Shown here piece after piece: positions 5,877 through 6,088 of a stretch of 6,088 bases of DNA. Source of the DNA: CAZAKZ01 sp964485695 (GTDB lineage Bacteria > Planctomycetota > JAFGQW01); contig CAZAKZ010000244.1 in the NCBI GenBank assembly GCA_964485695.1, positions 1 through 6,088 on the forward strand. Reading direction: 5' to 3'. The translations under genes and the position numbers were made by a program. The notes beneath the pieces are model-generated. The model had not been told where the DNA came from and ran no database searches. It saw only the letters and a list, made by a program, of their open reading frames with translations. Position 1 is the first letter of the stretch. Each line of letters begins with the position of its first letter.

Positions 5877-6088
5877 CAGAAACGTCTCCGTATTCCCAAG
5901 TTTCATATCTAAGGTTGGATTCGAGGAGGGGCCGGCAATTGGCTACATGAACTTGAGTGGAAAATAATTATTATTCTCTGGCCGGAGAGGGCGATCGGGG
6001 GGCGTGGTGGCTAACTTACTTATTAGTATTGCGTCACTACTGTCCCAACGTTATTCAAACAACATCAACTGGTTATGACTTTGGGGTA
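5815..6088. other. AT-richer non-coding leader upstream of the exported-protein gene
   Basis: No protein-coding frame with a start, Shine-Dalgarno and plausible composition is visible on either strand. By eye the stretch is clearly richer in A/T than the genes, with a 10-bp palindrome AATAATTATT at 5963-5972 inside a longer A/T run. It holds the candidate promoter and the duplicated motif listed separately. If the promoter call is right, the transcript has an untranslated leader of roughly 200 nt. Confidence 0.5.
6020..6048 (-). promoter_or_regulatory. Candidate sigma70-like promoter
   Basis: On the minus strand TTGGGA (6043-6048) and TAATAA (6020-6025) are separated by exactly 17 nt, each matching about four of six consensus positions. 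They point toward the small exported-protein gene about 210 nt downstream. The surrounding A/T richness lowers the specificity of this match. A weaker TTGGGA pair nearer the gene (about 5872-5900) is an alternative. Confidence 0.35.

Noticed and set aside
5804..5899. N-terminal extension of the small exported protein to 5899
   Set aside because: It would put 32 residues before a textbook signal peptide, and the strong Shine-Dalgarno lies before the ATG at 5803.
5963..5972. AATAATTATT palindrome as a replication or attachment site
   Set aside because: It is a short A/T palindrome with no DnaA-box-like or integrase-associated sequence nearby; likely part of an AT-rich promoter region.

Overview
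The window is a high-GC bacterial segment in which every gene I can support lies on the minus strand. Three features point to Planctomycetota: GTG starts, a tandem carboxypeptidase-regulatory-like (Ig-type) repeat protein, and a small exported beta-type protein with a 'GINLYMAGLV...SNNVLCTI' C-terminus, resembling exported families I recall from that phylum. This is an inference of moderate strength. No rRNA, tRNA, phage, IS or CRISPR signal was seen.

Layout in transcription order, from high to low coordinates. (1) 5804-6088 is an AT-richer non-coding leader with a candidate sigma70-like promoter and a duplicated 17-bp motif that ends at the Shine-Dalgarno of the next gene. (2) 5363-5803 encodes a 146-aa exported protein and is followed by a perfect 15-bp hairpin terminator (5290-5323). 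(3) 5222-5289 holds an inverted repeat and a direct repeat that could be an operator. (4) 4241-5221 encodes a soluble FtsH/Cdc48-type AAA ATPase with no protease domain. (5) 1785-4244 encodes an 819-aa membrane-anchored protein with eight carboxypeptidase-regulatory-like repeats. Its start overlaps the AAA stop (ATGA), so the two are probably translationally coupled. A weak intrinsic terminator follows it. (6) 120-1601 encodes a three-TM SGNH/GDSL hydrolase with a complete Ser-Asp-His set. (7) 1-119 is non-coding as far as I can tell.

The most interesting unit is the coupled pair of AAA ATPase and anchored eight-repeat protein. A cytoplasmic ATPase with no substrate-recognition domain of its own is produced with a protein whose bulk is predicted to lie outside the cytoplasm. 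No known system is recognised here, and any joint function is inference. The SGNH enzyme could modify an envelope glycan or lipid, but nothing in the sequence ties it functionally to the pair.
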